Positions 11,570-19,198 of a DNA stretch of 64,000 nucleotides are shown one piece after another. Under the pieces are notes generated by a model. It saw only the letters and a list, made by a program, of their open reading frames with translations, did no database searches and was not told the DNA's origin. Where the stretch lies: assembly GCF_006265175.1 (NCBI RefSeq), contig NZ_VDCQ01000002.1:1-64000 (forward strand), read 5' to 3'. Within the stretch, counting starts at the first letter, position 1. Every line of letters starts with the position of its first letter. This stretch comes from Paenibacillus hemerocallicola. Lineage in GTDB: Bacteria; Bacillota; Bacilli; Paenibacillales; NBRC-103111. The position numbers and the translations under genes were made by a program.

Positions 11570-12394
11570 TTAAGACTTGGAATATCCGGTCAGCCGGCTC
11601 ACAATGTCCATAACATCCGACCTTCTCAGCTTTTCGCCGGCCGTCGCCGCTTTCAGCGAACCGTGCGCCAGCGCGAGCGGAATGCTGCAAAAGCGATAGA
11701 TAGGTCCGGCCGGGAGATCCGCGATGTATGCATCGGCTTGCTTCAGATTTTTTCTCGTATACGACAGCATCTCCTCCATGCCCCACCCATCGGGAAAAAA
11801 GGAAACGCCTCTCTTCTTGTCTTCTTTGCGGTTGAGAATAATGTTCACGGCCTGGAGTCCGCGGCCGAATGCGACGGCTTTCTCGCGATCCGTCTCCGTA
11901 CCGTCGTACCACTTCCACAGGTCCGTCAGCAGCTCGCCTACGGCTCCGGCTACGCAGTACGTATAGTAGTCCAAGTCCTCTTCGGTTTTGATTTGCCAAT
12001 TTCTGCCGACCCATTCCGCCATCTGTTCCGCCATTTGCGCCGTACTATGCAGAACGCGATCCGTTATCGCGGCCGGGCACAGATCGATCCAGTCGCCCAG
12101 CCGATAAGTAACCTCATGCAGCGTATCCCGGTACGGCTCGAATAAAGACTGAAGCGCGACGTTTCTGGACGGTTGTTCCACAATCCCGCTAATGCCGGTC
12201 AGCAGGCTCATTTTAACGTTTGGCGCCAGGTCCGGATGATCCTCCACCTCATCGATTGCGCGCATGCAAAGATAGGCGGAGGCGACCGCTTCCTGCAAAC
12301 CCTGAACCAACCCTTTGATCGGAATTAAAAACGTTCTGCTCGTAGAGGCCAGCATATCCATCGCGTCTTTCGTCAAATCATTCGTCTTATTCAC
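11570..12394 (-). CDS. Squalene/phytoene synthase family protein (YisP-like)
   Basis: 274-residue all-helical trans-isoprenyl synthase-fold protein. The first aspartate-rich motif is intact (RAIDEVEDHPDL, residues about 46-55), as is the YCVAGAVGELL motif (about 147-158). The second aspartate-rich motif, usually N-I-L-R-D-V-x-x-D, reads NIILNRKEDKKRG, so the first aspartate is replaced by asparagine. In Bacillus the family member YisP acts as a farnesyl diphosphate phosphatase rather than a synthase, so the product here could be farnesol, a C30 hydrocarbon or another terpenoid. The start is a GTG behind GGAGTGGGC. It is a single gene with its own terminator; no neighbouring terpenoid genes point to a pathway. 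Confidence 0.85.
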   Translation of the reverse strand: MNKTNDLTKDAMDMLASTSRTFLIPIKGLVQGLQEAVASAYLCMRAIDEVEDHPDLAPNVKMSLLTGISGIVEQPSRNVALQSLFEPYRDTLHEVTYRLGDWIDLCPAAITDRVLHSTAQMAEQMAEWVGRNWQIKTEEDLDYYTYCVAGAVGELLTDLWKWYDGTETDREKAVAFGRGLQAVNIILNRKEDKKRGVSFFPDGWGMEEMLSYTRKNLKQADAYIADLPAGPIYRFCSIPLALAHGSLKAATAGEKLRRSDVMDIVSRLTGYSKS

Positions 12395-12674
12395 AAGCTG
12401 CCCACTCCAAATGGTTTCATTTATCGTTCAGTCGTTCAGACCTATCTGCATCCTCATAAGACGGACAACGTTAATAGCATCTCTACCGTTCCTCAGAACC
12501 ATTTTCCCTATTCAAAAAGTATCACAATCCTCCTACTACTTTCAACGTTTTGACACGTTTGCCGTGGAATATGTCGCAGTTGCTTGAACATTTGATGAAT
12601 ATTTGGTTAACGCCGAACGGGTCTCGGCTGTACGAAGCCGAGACTTGTACCGGATCCGGGCAACTCCATAACGC
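12395..12674. other. Intergenic region upstream of the synthase-like gene
   Basis: No gene seen. It should hold the promoter of the synthase-like gene; I could not identify clear -35/-10 boxes. A short minus-strand frame at 12607-12822 overlaps a terminator and is judged spurious. Confidence 0.4.
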
Positions 12675-12716
12675 CAAAAACGCCCTCGAACCGCTGCATC
12701 GCGGCTGAAGGCGTTC
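12675..12716 (-). terminator. Terminator of the 12.8-13.3 kb gene
   Basis: Minus-strand hairpin with arms ACGCCTTCAGCCGC and GCGGTTCGAGGGCGT (mismatches in the middle), followed by TTTTTGG. Confidence 0.65.
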
Positions 12717-12818
12717 TGGCGTTCCGGCTGGAGGAGAGCCGGCGAAAGCCGATATTTTTGTGACGGCTGCCGGAGCGTGCGGACTGTTTTTCGGAACGTC
12801 CGCTTCTCGAACCGGAGC

Positions 12819-13346
12819 TCAAATCGACTTCCAGTCGTCTTCCGACAATTCTTCCTCCAGGGCGAATTCGAAATCCTCGACGTCGTATGTCTGAACGGGC
12901 ACTTCCCCGTCGATCACTTTGTCCAGAAATTCCAGCTGATCCGTTACGATCGGCGCTTTTTCATGCAGAGCCGTAAGAATCAGTTCGGTTTCTACGGGAT
13001 CGAACGTTTCCCCGTAATGGGCGTTGTCGATCGCGTATACGACAGTGAACGTCACTTCGTCGTTCACGAGCAGCGGCGGGCTTTTTTTCCAAGGCATTTG
13101 CAGCGCACGCTCGATCTTCTTGCGATTGAACGCCTCCTCGAAAAACGCGATCAGCTCGTCGATTTTCTGCTTGACGTGGGCGTCGTCGTCCGCTTCCGGC
13201 ATGACGGGCTCGTTGCTGTCTCTCATTTCGTACAGCTCCTGGATGGTGGAATACGGGATCAAATACTCCACAGGACGGCCCGGCACCAGCAGTTGACCGT
13301 AAACGGCAACCAGCACGGCTTCGATGACAAAGCGCCGGTTCATCAT
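12819..13346 (-). CDS. Conserved hypothetical protein
   Basis: 175-residue acidic soluble protein of unknown function. The N-terminus MMNRRFVIEAVLVAVYGQLL-like segment is hydrophobic but too short and charged for a clear membrane anchor. The middle (PVMPEADDDAHVKQKIDELI, then FFEEAFNRKKIERALQMPW) is helical, and the C-terminus is strongly acidic (EDFEFALEEELSEDDW). The sequence looks like a protein family I have seen in Paenibacillus with unreliable annotation, so no function is assigned. A strong AAGGAGG precedes the ATG. The upstream leader holds a threefold repeat. It is transcribed alone, divergently from the FhuF-like gene. Confidence 0.8.
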   Translation of the reverse strand: MMNRRFVIEAVLVAVYGQLLVPGRPVEYLIPYSTIQELYEMRDSNEPVMPEADDDAHVKQKIDELIAFFEEAFNRKKIERALQMPWKKSPPLLVNDEVTFTVVYAIDNAHYGETFDPVETELILTALHEKAPIVTDQLEFLDKVIDGEVPVQTYDVEDFEFALEEELSEDDWKSI

Positions 13347-13364
13347 GGTCGAATTCCTCCTTAA

Positions 13365-13479
13365 GAGCTTTGCGAAGCAAAGCTGTCTTCGAAAGCATTA
13401 CTGTGCTCTGCAGGGCAAAGCTATCTTCGTAAGCACTACCGAGCTCGAGCTCTGCCGGGCAAAGCCGACTTCGTAAGCG
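13365..13479. repeat. Three-copy degenerate repeat in the leader of the hypothetical gene
   Basis: Three copies of a unit of about 31 bp begin near 13365, 13405 and 13449. Read on the minus strand each has CTTACGAAG, then an AGCTTTGC-type arm, a short loop and a GCAAAGCTC or GCAGAGCTC arm, so each can form a small hairpin. The last copy ends a few bases before the Shine-Dalgarno site at about 13362. Confidence 0.75.
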
Positions 13480-13590
13480 TTCGCTCAAATCACCCCTATA
13501 TCATACCACTTGCGCAACGGACAAACCAGCGGGTGTTTGACCGATTCGCGGCCCTCCCCGATCGTTTTTTTCATTACGCGAAACGGTCCA

Positions 13591-13620
13591 TTGACAATTT
13601 TTGCCCGACTCGATTATGAT
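13591..13620 (+). promoter_or_regulatory. Sigma-A promoter of the FhuF-like gene
   Basis: Perfect -35 TTGACA (13591-13596) and -10 TATGAT (13615-13620) with an 18-base spacer, immediately upstream of a Fur box. Confidence 0.85.
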
Positions 13621-13631
13621 CTTCATAAGAA

Positions 13632-13646
13632 TGATAATCGTTATCA
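13632..13646. promoter_or_regulatory. Fur box
   Basis: TGATAATCGTTATCA matches the Bacillus 7-1-7 Fur consensus (TGATAAT-N-ATTATCA) at 14 of 14 defined positions except one. It overlaps the expected transcription start of the FhuF-like gene, so iron-dependent repression is the likely control. Confidence 0.9.
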
Positions 13647-13716
13647 TAAAATGGCGAATGCTTCGGCATACGACTTACCGCTCTCATCCAATGCCCGATC
13701 GGGGAGGAACGCATTC

Positions 13717-14517
13717 ATGCAGCCTTCATTTGACATTTCGCTCGCAGACAAATACTTTCACATTACCGCCGGCGGCTCCGAACATCCGGTTTTTTCAATC
13801 CCCGCCGCACAGCTGCTCTTGCCGGATACGATGGACGAGCTGCTTCGCCGGGGGCGCGATATGCTGAACGGGCTGAGCCTGGATATAGCCGTCTCGTTTC
13901 TGGGCCTGGCCTTCTTCGGTATCCCAGCGGCCGTCCACACCTTCATGTGGCAGTACGACCACATTCTGGACTTATCGCTTGACAATTTGACCGTACAGCT
14001 GGAAGTTCATAACGATCATGCCCACCTTGTGCTCAAAATAGACGAGGTCCGGTGGAAAAAGCTCCCGGAGGCCGAAAGAGACGAAGCGATCGTCGCGGAG
14101 CTGACCGGCTTGTTCCGTCATACGGTAAACCCGGTTATCGAGGCGGCGGCCGCACGCGCGGGCTTGAAGCCCGATTTGGTCTGGAACCAATTCGGGGCCC
14201 GGATGGTTTCCGTCAAAGATTTCATAGCGCAGCACGCTCCGACCGAATCGCTCAAGGAAAAGTACATGCACGATCTGGGACTGCTGCATGGCTTGGATGC
14301 GGACGTATTCAATCGACGGAAAAATCCGTATGAGCATAATGCCCGATATGTCGAGAGCATGTACAAACCGGAAGAAAAAGTGATCATACGTTCTTCCTGC
14401 TGCATGTGGTACCGCAGGGAAAACGGCGTAAAGTGCTACACTTGTCCGAACTTGAGCGAATCGCAGCGCGAGGAAATGAAATGCGAAATCCGGAAGAAGC
14501 GGGAGCATTCCGCCTGA
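13717..14517 (+). CDS. FhuF-like ferric siderophore reductase
   Basis: 266-residue cytosolic protein. The C-terminus carries the FhuF-type 2Fe-2S motif, two adjacent cysteines then ten residues and C-x2-C (SSCCMWYR then KCYTCPNL). FhuF proteins reduce Fe(III) in imported hydroxamate siderophores. The N-terminal 200 residues fit the family only loosely. The open frame begins upstream, but translation should start at the ATG at 13717, nine bases after GGGGAGG and downstream of the promoter and Fur box. No siderophore transporter is adjacent. An iron-regulated role is well supported by the operator. Confidence 0.85.
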   Translation: MQPSFDISLADKYFHITAGGSEHPVFSIPAAQLLLPDTMDELLRRGRDMLNGLSLDIAVSFLGLAFFGIPAAVHTFMWQYDHILDLSLDNLTVQLEVHNDHAHLVLKIDEVRWKKLPEAERDEAIVAELTGLFRHTVNPVIEAAAARAGLKPDLVWNQFGARMVSVKDFIAQHAPTESLKEKYMHDLGLLHGLDADVFNRRKNPYEHNARYVESMYKPEEKVIIRSSCCMWYRRENGVKCYTCPNLSESQREEMKCEIRKKREHSA

Positions 14518-14628
14518 GCCCCGGCTGCTGCAAGGAATGTATCCATGCAGGTTTTATGTAAATAGACAACCGGACGCGAGTTTCTCCCCGATCCGGCTTT
14601 TCTCCAACAGATTGTTGCATGTCGTAGT

Positions 14629-14891
14629 GGAACAATTCGTTCCGCTATTCATTTATTCCGTTATTCACACAGCGAATTGGAACGATTTGTTCCGCTATGC
14701 CCGTTCCAGAGGAATGATTAGTTCCTTTATTGCGTGCAAAAGAGCGTCTTGGCTGCCAATTGGAACGATCAGTTCCTCTATCGAACGGAAAACGCCACTG
14801 GCAGCATGTTTTTTAATGCATAGCGGAAAAAATCGTTCCTTTACACCTGTCTTCGGTCGCCTAATGCAGCAATAGCGGAACTTTCTGTTCC
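14629..14891. repeat. Palindrome island 1: six GGAA-N7-TTCC sites
   Basis: Six 15-bp palindromes, mostly GGAAC-N5-GTTCC, at 14629, 14679, 14711, 14762, 14825 and 14877 (start positions). Several are flanked on the right by GCTAT, TTTAT or CTCTAT and on the left by ATAGC. They lie in the convergent gap after the FhuF-like gene. Nothing coding is apparent. Confidence 0.85.
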
Positions 14892-14944
14892 TCGGCGACA
14901 AAGTAGACTATCGCTTCAAAGTGATTTTCTGATTTTCTTCGCTA

Positions 14945-15226
14945 ATGATATTACTTCTACTTGTGATATTACTTCTTCACTTGTGTGATACTCACTTCTT
15001 GTGATGTTACTTCTTCACTTGTGTGATACTCATTTCTTTGATGTTACTTCTTCACGTGATGTTACTTCTTCACGTGATGTTACTTCTTCACTTGTGTGTT
15101 ACCTCTTCACTTGTGATACTACTTCTACTTGTGATATTACTTCTTCATTTGTGTGATACTCACTTCTTGTGATGTTGCTTCTTCACGTGATGTTACTTCT
15201 TCTTTCCTGATATTACTTCATTCTTC
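14945..15226. repeat. Low-complexity tandem repeat built on GTGATGTTACTTCTTCAC
   Basis: About 280 bp made of variants of GTGATRTTACTTCTTCAC and TTGTGTGATACTCACTTC. A longer block beginning ACTTCTACTTGTGATATT occurs at about 14953 and again at about 15121, giving a higher-order period near 168 bp. Many units contain GTGA and TCAC arms and could fold. No open frame or direct spacer regularity of CRISPR type is seen. Confidence 0.85.
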
Positions 15227-15348
15227 GCATTGTTTTTCCATTCCCCGTACTGTTTCCCCATTTATCGGAATGCTAATTCATTTTTCGAATGCCGCCTATG
15301 CGACATAGAACACTTGACTTAACAGTTTTAAACTACTGCCGCCTACTC

Positions 15349-15640
15349 GCATACAACCTGGAGGGGTTTTGGCGGGCGTGACAACACTTTGCCGGCAATA
15401 GCGGCACTGGGTTCCGTTATCATCTCAAATTTGGCTGCACAACTGAAAATAACGGCCCATGCTTCCGCTATTTCGATCTCTCGGGGTGGAATTGGGGAGT
15501 GAACTACGGAATAGAGGAGTGGTTTCCGTTAATCTGCTAACTGCGCTATCCTTCGGAGCAATAGCATACTCCAGTTCCGCTATTTGTGATTCGCATTCCT
15601 GCAGGGCGCCGGCAAAGGTAGCTGGCCTTCATCGAGCATG
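15349..15640. repeat. Palindrome island 2: copy A of an approximately 300-bp dispersed element
   Basis: Colinear with 46984-47280. It contains four palindromes with AATARC and GYTATT arms at 15397, 15448, 15510 and 15560 (start positions). Their spacings match the other copy to within one base. It begins with a shared GCATRCAACCTGGAGG and ends with a shared GGCGCCKGCAAA region. The rest of the gap to 15828 has no convincing gene; one minus-strand frame at 15580-15822 runs into the repeat and is doubtful. Confidence 0.8.
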
Positions 15641-15828
15641 CGGGGTATATACTTCTGTAAGCGAATGTTGCTATCGTGATGCCTCTGCCCTCGCTTTTGC
15701 TCAAGGATCCGTTCAAAAATAACTCCCATAGCCACTTCATCTTCATGGATTTGGAGGTCAAAGGAGTACCATATTTTGAAAACTCCTTCACTCCTTTTAC
15801 CCTTTCGGAACTCCCCCGGCATTTCCGG

Positions 15829-16272
15829 TTAGTTGACGATACTGTCGAGCAAAGAGACGATCGTACGGATCGTTCCGTGAGCGACGGACTGCAGCATATC
15901 GCCGATTTGATTCCCGACCCGGTTGATTCCGGAGTCGGCTGCGATCGGCTGCGGCTGCGGAGGTTGCGGACGGGTAGGAGGAGAAGCGGTCGCTTGCGCC
16001 CCGGCTGCGTTGCCGGCCTGCGGCATGGCTTTGCCCCCCGCGCCCGCGCTCGTTCCGGACTGTTGGGCGGCTCCGGCATTCGTCGACTGTCCGCCGTTTG
16101 CCGAAGACTGCCCCTGCTGCTGGGCGACTACCCCGCCTTGCCCCTGCTGCGCATATCCCGGAGCCGGACCTTGAATGTTTGCCATCCCTCTCGTGGCCAG
16201 CTCGATTCCGAAGAAGATACCGAAGCAAAGCATCAAGATCACGACGAAAAAAGTTACGGAATAGCGCGGCAT
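15829..16272 (-). CDS. yqxA: YqxA-like protein (DUF3679)
   Basis: 147-residue protein with one N-terminal membrane segment (SVTFFVVILMLCFGIFFGIE), a Gln/Gly/Ala/Pro-rich linker (about residues 35-110) and a conserved C-terminal amphipathic segment (NRVGNQIGDMLQSVAHG). It occupies the yqxA position after spoIIP. YqxA function is unknown; the genomic position suggests an envelope role in sporulation. The ATG at 16272 is chosen because GGGGAG lies eight bases upstream; the TTG at 16278 is only two bases from that site. The linker is longer than in Bacillus. Confidence 0.8.
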   Translation of the reverse strand: MPRYSVTFFVVILMLCFGIFFGIELATRGMANIQGPAPGYAQQGQGGVVAQQQGQSSANGGQSTNAGAAQQSGTSAGAGGKAMPQAGNAAGAQATASPPTRPQPPQPQPIAADSGINRVGNQIGDMLQSVAHGTIRTIVSLLDSIVN

Positions 16273-16320
16273 GTTCAAAACTCCCCTTTCGACTACTCGT
16301 CCGCGAACGGCATCGAGTCA

Positions 16321-17592
16321 TTATTTGACCGCCACGGCTGCGGCCGCCGGAGCATTCACCTTCTCCGCGTCCCAATACAGACCGGATATCGTTTTGGCCA
16401 GCACGTCCGCCGTCCGGTACGCTTCCTCGAGGGAATTGTACGGGCCGCCCACCTCGATCAGAATGCTGTTCGGGGAAACGGATTGGTTGTATTCGGCGTG
16501 CCCTCCGCTTCCTTTATCCCATATGCCCCGGGACAAGCCCGGATATTCGGCTTCCAGCTTGTTATGGATTTTTCTGGCGAACGCTTCGTTTTGCTCCCAG
16601 CGTTCGTTTTTTTTGCCGACGATAAAATATACCCTCGCATAATCCGTACCGCCGATCGAAGCCGTCGTAATGTCGCGGGCTGCCGAATCCCGGTGGAGGT
16701 CGAACAAAAAAGTGATTTCCTTATTTTGCGCGACCGCTTCCTTTACGGTTTGCAGCGAATATTTGTACGAGTAGTTCCAGTTGTAGCCCGGTACGCTCGT
16801 TGGATAATCGGTGCCCGAATGGACGCTGCCGATCCCGTACTCCTCGAGCTTGTCCGTCAGCCGTTTCCCGACCATCGTAATGTTCTTCTGCGAATCCTCC
16901 GCCTCGTTCGCTTGGTTGACCTTCAACTCCGGCACCCAAGACTCTCTCGGATGGGAATGATAGACGAATACGACTTTGCGTCCCGCGGTAGTCAGCTTCG
17001 TCGGACCGGGATCGGGCACGGTGCCGTTAGACTCCGTTCCCCCGGTCGGCTGAATAGCCGTTTCCTTCTGGGGCTCGGAACCGGGATTCGCGACTCCCCC
17101 TTGCGACTGGTTGTTGTCGACAATTTTCTCGCCGGTCGTACCGTCGGCTTTCCCTGTCCCCGGAGCCGCTCCTTCGGCGATCAAGCCTGATCCCGGATCG
17201 GCTGACGACCGTTTCGCGCCGCGCAATCCGGGCATTTCGCTGGCAAGCAGCGACTTGGGCTCGACCGGATTGACGTGGAGCAGCATTTCGGCCAAATATC
17301 CTCCGACTTTGCCTCCGGAGAACGTCGTTTCCCCGGACCGTTTCAAAGCTGCCGATTCCAAGCCGATCATATCGATAAAAAACTGCGGCGACACCGAGGC
17401 CGCCATCCGTTTCATCGCCGCCTTCGGCGATACCGATGCATGCGTCTGCCACAGCGCCGCTGCCGCCGCAATCGCGAACAGGAGCAGCGCAATCCCGACA
17501 TAGGCGGCGAATATGCGTCCCAGCACGCCGCCGGACCCTTGATCGGAACCGGACAGTCGGAACAGGCTTTCCCATCTGGACCGTATGTTCAT
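16321..17592 (-). CDS. spoIIP: Stage II sporulation protein P (SpoIIP), copy 1
   Basis: 423-residue peptidoglycan amidase/endopeptidase that works with SpoIID and SpoIIM to thin septal peptidoglycan during engulfment. A membrane anchor lies at about residues 24-48. A variable linker runs to about residue 205. The catalytic domain then shows VFVYHSHPRESWVPEL (His and Glu), FLFDLHRDSAARD, YFIVGKKN and SILIEVGGPYNSLEEAYRTA (Glu). All key residues are present. The ATG follows AAAGGAG; the longer upstream frame overlaps the preceding gene. It lies 76 bp after copy 2 and 48 bp before yqxA. Confidence 0.95.
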   Translation of the reverse strand: MNIRSRWESLFRLSGSDQGSGGVLGRIFAAYVGIALLLFAIAAAAALWQTHASVSPKAAMKRMAASVSPQFFIDMIGLESAALKRSGETTFSGGKVGGYLAEMLLHVNPVEPKSLLASEMPGLRGAKRSSADPGSGLIAEGAAPGTGKADGTTGEKIVDNNQSQGGVANPGSEPQKETAIQPTGGTESNGTVPDPGPTKLTTAGRKVVFVYHSHPRESWVPELKVNQANEAEDSQKNITMVGKRLTDKLEEYGIGSVHSGTDYPTSVPGYNWNYSYKYSLQTVKEAVAQNKEITFLFDLHRDSAARDITTASIGGTDYARVYFIVGKKNERWEQNEAFARKIHNKLEAEYPGLSRGIWDKGSGGHAEYNQSVSPNSILIEVGGPYNSLEEAYRTADVLAKTISGLYWDAEKVNAPAAAAVAVK

Positions 17593-17668
17593 ACTAAGCT
17601 TCTCCTTTCGCGTCCGGGCTTGAACGATCCCCGGACCGCCGTTCGAATATTCCGCGAGCTGGGCGAGA

Positions 17669-18901
17669 CTACTTGACCGAACCGACAGGGGCGTTCGCCT
17701 TGACCGCATCCATCTGCATCTCGGCGATGATTTCCGCCAGCAGGTCGGCCGTCCGGTACATTTCCTCGAGCGAATTGTAAGGGCCGCCGATTTCCAGCAA
17801 GATGCTGTTCGGAGACAACGACTGGTTGTATTCCGCGTTGCCGTTCGATGCTTTGCCGTACACGCCTTTTGAAATGCCGGGCATCTTGCTTTCGAGCTTC
17901 GAATGGATTTTGCTGGCGAACTCCGAGTTTTTCTCCCAGCCCGCATTTTTTTTGCCGACGACGAAGTACACCTGGGCGTAATCTTTGTCTCCGATGCGTA
18001 CCGTCGTTTTATCCCTGTTGAGCGAGTCACGGTGAATGTCGAAGATCATGCCGAGCTGTTTGTGCTGCGCCATCGCTTCCTTCACCGTTACCGCGGAGTA
18101 GGCGTATGATTTCGCGTAATTAAACGATTTCACGCTCGACGGATAATCGGGTGTCGACTGGAGGGCGGGAATGCCCAGCGCTTCGACCTTCTCCTTGAGC
18201 CTCTTGCCCACTAGCGTAACGTTCACATCCGCGTCGTATGCGAGATCCGGACTCGTAATCCCTTTCGATTTCAGCTCGGGAAGGAACGACTCCCGGTTGT
18301 GCGAATGGTAAATGAAGATTTGCGGTTCCTTGGATGCCGTGTCTTGCGCCGGAACGGCAGGTGTCGTGCCGGTTTGCGGCTGTTCCGGCGGCATGGCCGT
18401 CGCCGGCGGAGGCTGAATAGCGGCTTGGCTGTCGCTCGGTCGAAACGCATCCGGCGGAGGCGTAAAATCGGCCGGGTAATCGGTAGCCTGAGTCGCGTGT
18501 CCGGAATAGAGCAGCGCGCTTGTCTCGCTCCGCATGCCGGGCAATTCGCTGGCAAGCAAGCTCCTCGGATCGGCGGGATGAATACCGAGCATGTACCGGA
18601 CGAGAAACGACACCGTATTTTTGGGAGAAAAGGTGGACGTATTGATTTTTCCTTGGAGCTGCGGCAATTCCATCGCCAGCATGTCCATGAAAAACGAAAC
18701 GGAAAGAGAGGCGGCCGCGCCTTTCATCGACGTGGACGAGGCGGCGAACCATTTATGCTGCGCAAGACCCATCAGGCCGGTTGCGAACAAAAACAAAAGT
18801 GCGGCGATCGAAATAATGGCGAACAGCCGGCCCATGGAGCGAACGGCACGCAGCGTCCGGGTAATGGCGCTGACGTTCATCGTGGCGACAACCCATTTCA
18901 T
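17669..18901 (-). CDS. spoIIP: Stage II sporulation protein P (SpoIIP), copy 2
   Basis: 410-residue paralogue of the next gene with the same layout: a membrane segment at about residues 27-48, a proline-rich linker (about 155-195) and a SpoIIP domain with IFIYHSHNRESFLPEL, MIFDIHRDSLNRD, YFVVGKKN and SILLEIGGPYNSLEEMYRTA. All catalytic positions are intact, so both copies could be active. The ATG follows AGGGAGGG. Bacillus subtilis has a single spoIIP; here the tandem pair has diverged strongly outside the motifs, especially in the linker. Division of labour between mother-cell and septal stages is only speculation. Confidence 0.94.
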   Translation of the reverse strand: MKWVVATMNVSAITRTLRAVRSMGRLFAIISIAALLFLFATGLMGLAQHKWFAASSTSMKGAAASLSVSFFMDMLAMELPQLQGKINTSTFSPKNTVSFLVRYMLGIHPADPRSLLASELPGMRSETSALLYSGHATQATDYPADFTPPPDAFRPSDSQAAIQPPPATAMPPEQPQTGTTPAVPAQDTASKEPQIFIYHSHNRESFLPELKSKGITSPDLAYDADVNVTLVGKRLKEKVEALGIPALQSTPDYPSSVKSFNYAKSYAYSAVTVKEAMAQHKQLGMIFDIHRDSLNRDKTTVRIGDKDYAQVYFVVGKKNAGWEKNSEFASKIHSKLESKMPGISKGVYGKASNGNAEYNQSLSPNSILLEIGGPYNSLEEMYRTADLLAEIIAEMQMDAVKANAPVGSVK

Positions 18902-19198
18902 CGAAATCCCTCCCTGTTGTCTATCGAATCTATCTGTTACCAAATCTATGAAACGATATCGGCCGATAGAACGCCGCGAGACAAAAAAATACCCGCAGCC
19001 GTCAACCGCCGCTTCCGGGAATACCGGAACCGCGACCGCCGGCACTGGGCACAATGTGCATCTCGTCCGTGCTCTGCGCTATAAATCTCGTAACCTTGCA
19101 CTGTTGCATTGTAACGAGTAGGAGAGGGGAGGCCGTCGATACCGTAATGAGCCTGTTCGCTTGCACAGCGCTAGGCGGGAGAGGCCCAATCCGCTCCG

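Noticed and set aside
11424-12014. 196-codon minus-strand frame overlapping the squalene/phytoene-synthase-like gene
   Set aside because: Different frame inside a recognised gene and running through its terminator.
12607-12822. 71-codon frame after the hypothetical gene
   Set aside because: Basic low-complexity sequence overlapping a terminator.
14629-14891. LexA/DinR (SOS) boxes
   Set aside because: The Bacillus SOS box is GAAC-N4-GTTC. All sites here have a five-base spacer and lie after genes rather than before damage-response genes.
14945-15226. CRISPR array
   Set aside because: Units are short, unequal and continuous, without unique spacers of constant length, and no cas genes are present.
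15580-15822. 80-codon minus-strand frame after yqxA
   Set aside because: Parts read like protein, but it runs into the dispersed element and has no good ribosome binding site or family.
17593-18030. N-terminal extension of spoIIP copy 1
   Set aside because: It overlaps the upstream spoIIP gene; the internal ATG with AAAGGAG and the membrane anchor right after it give the normal start.
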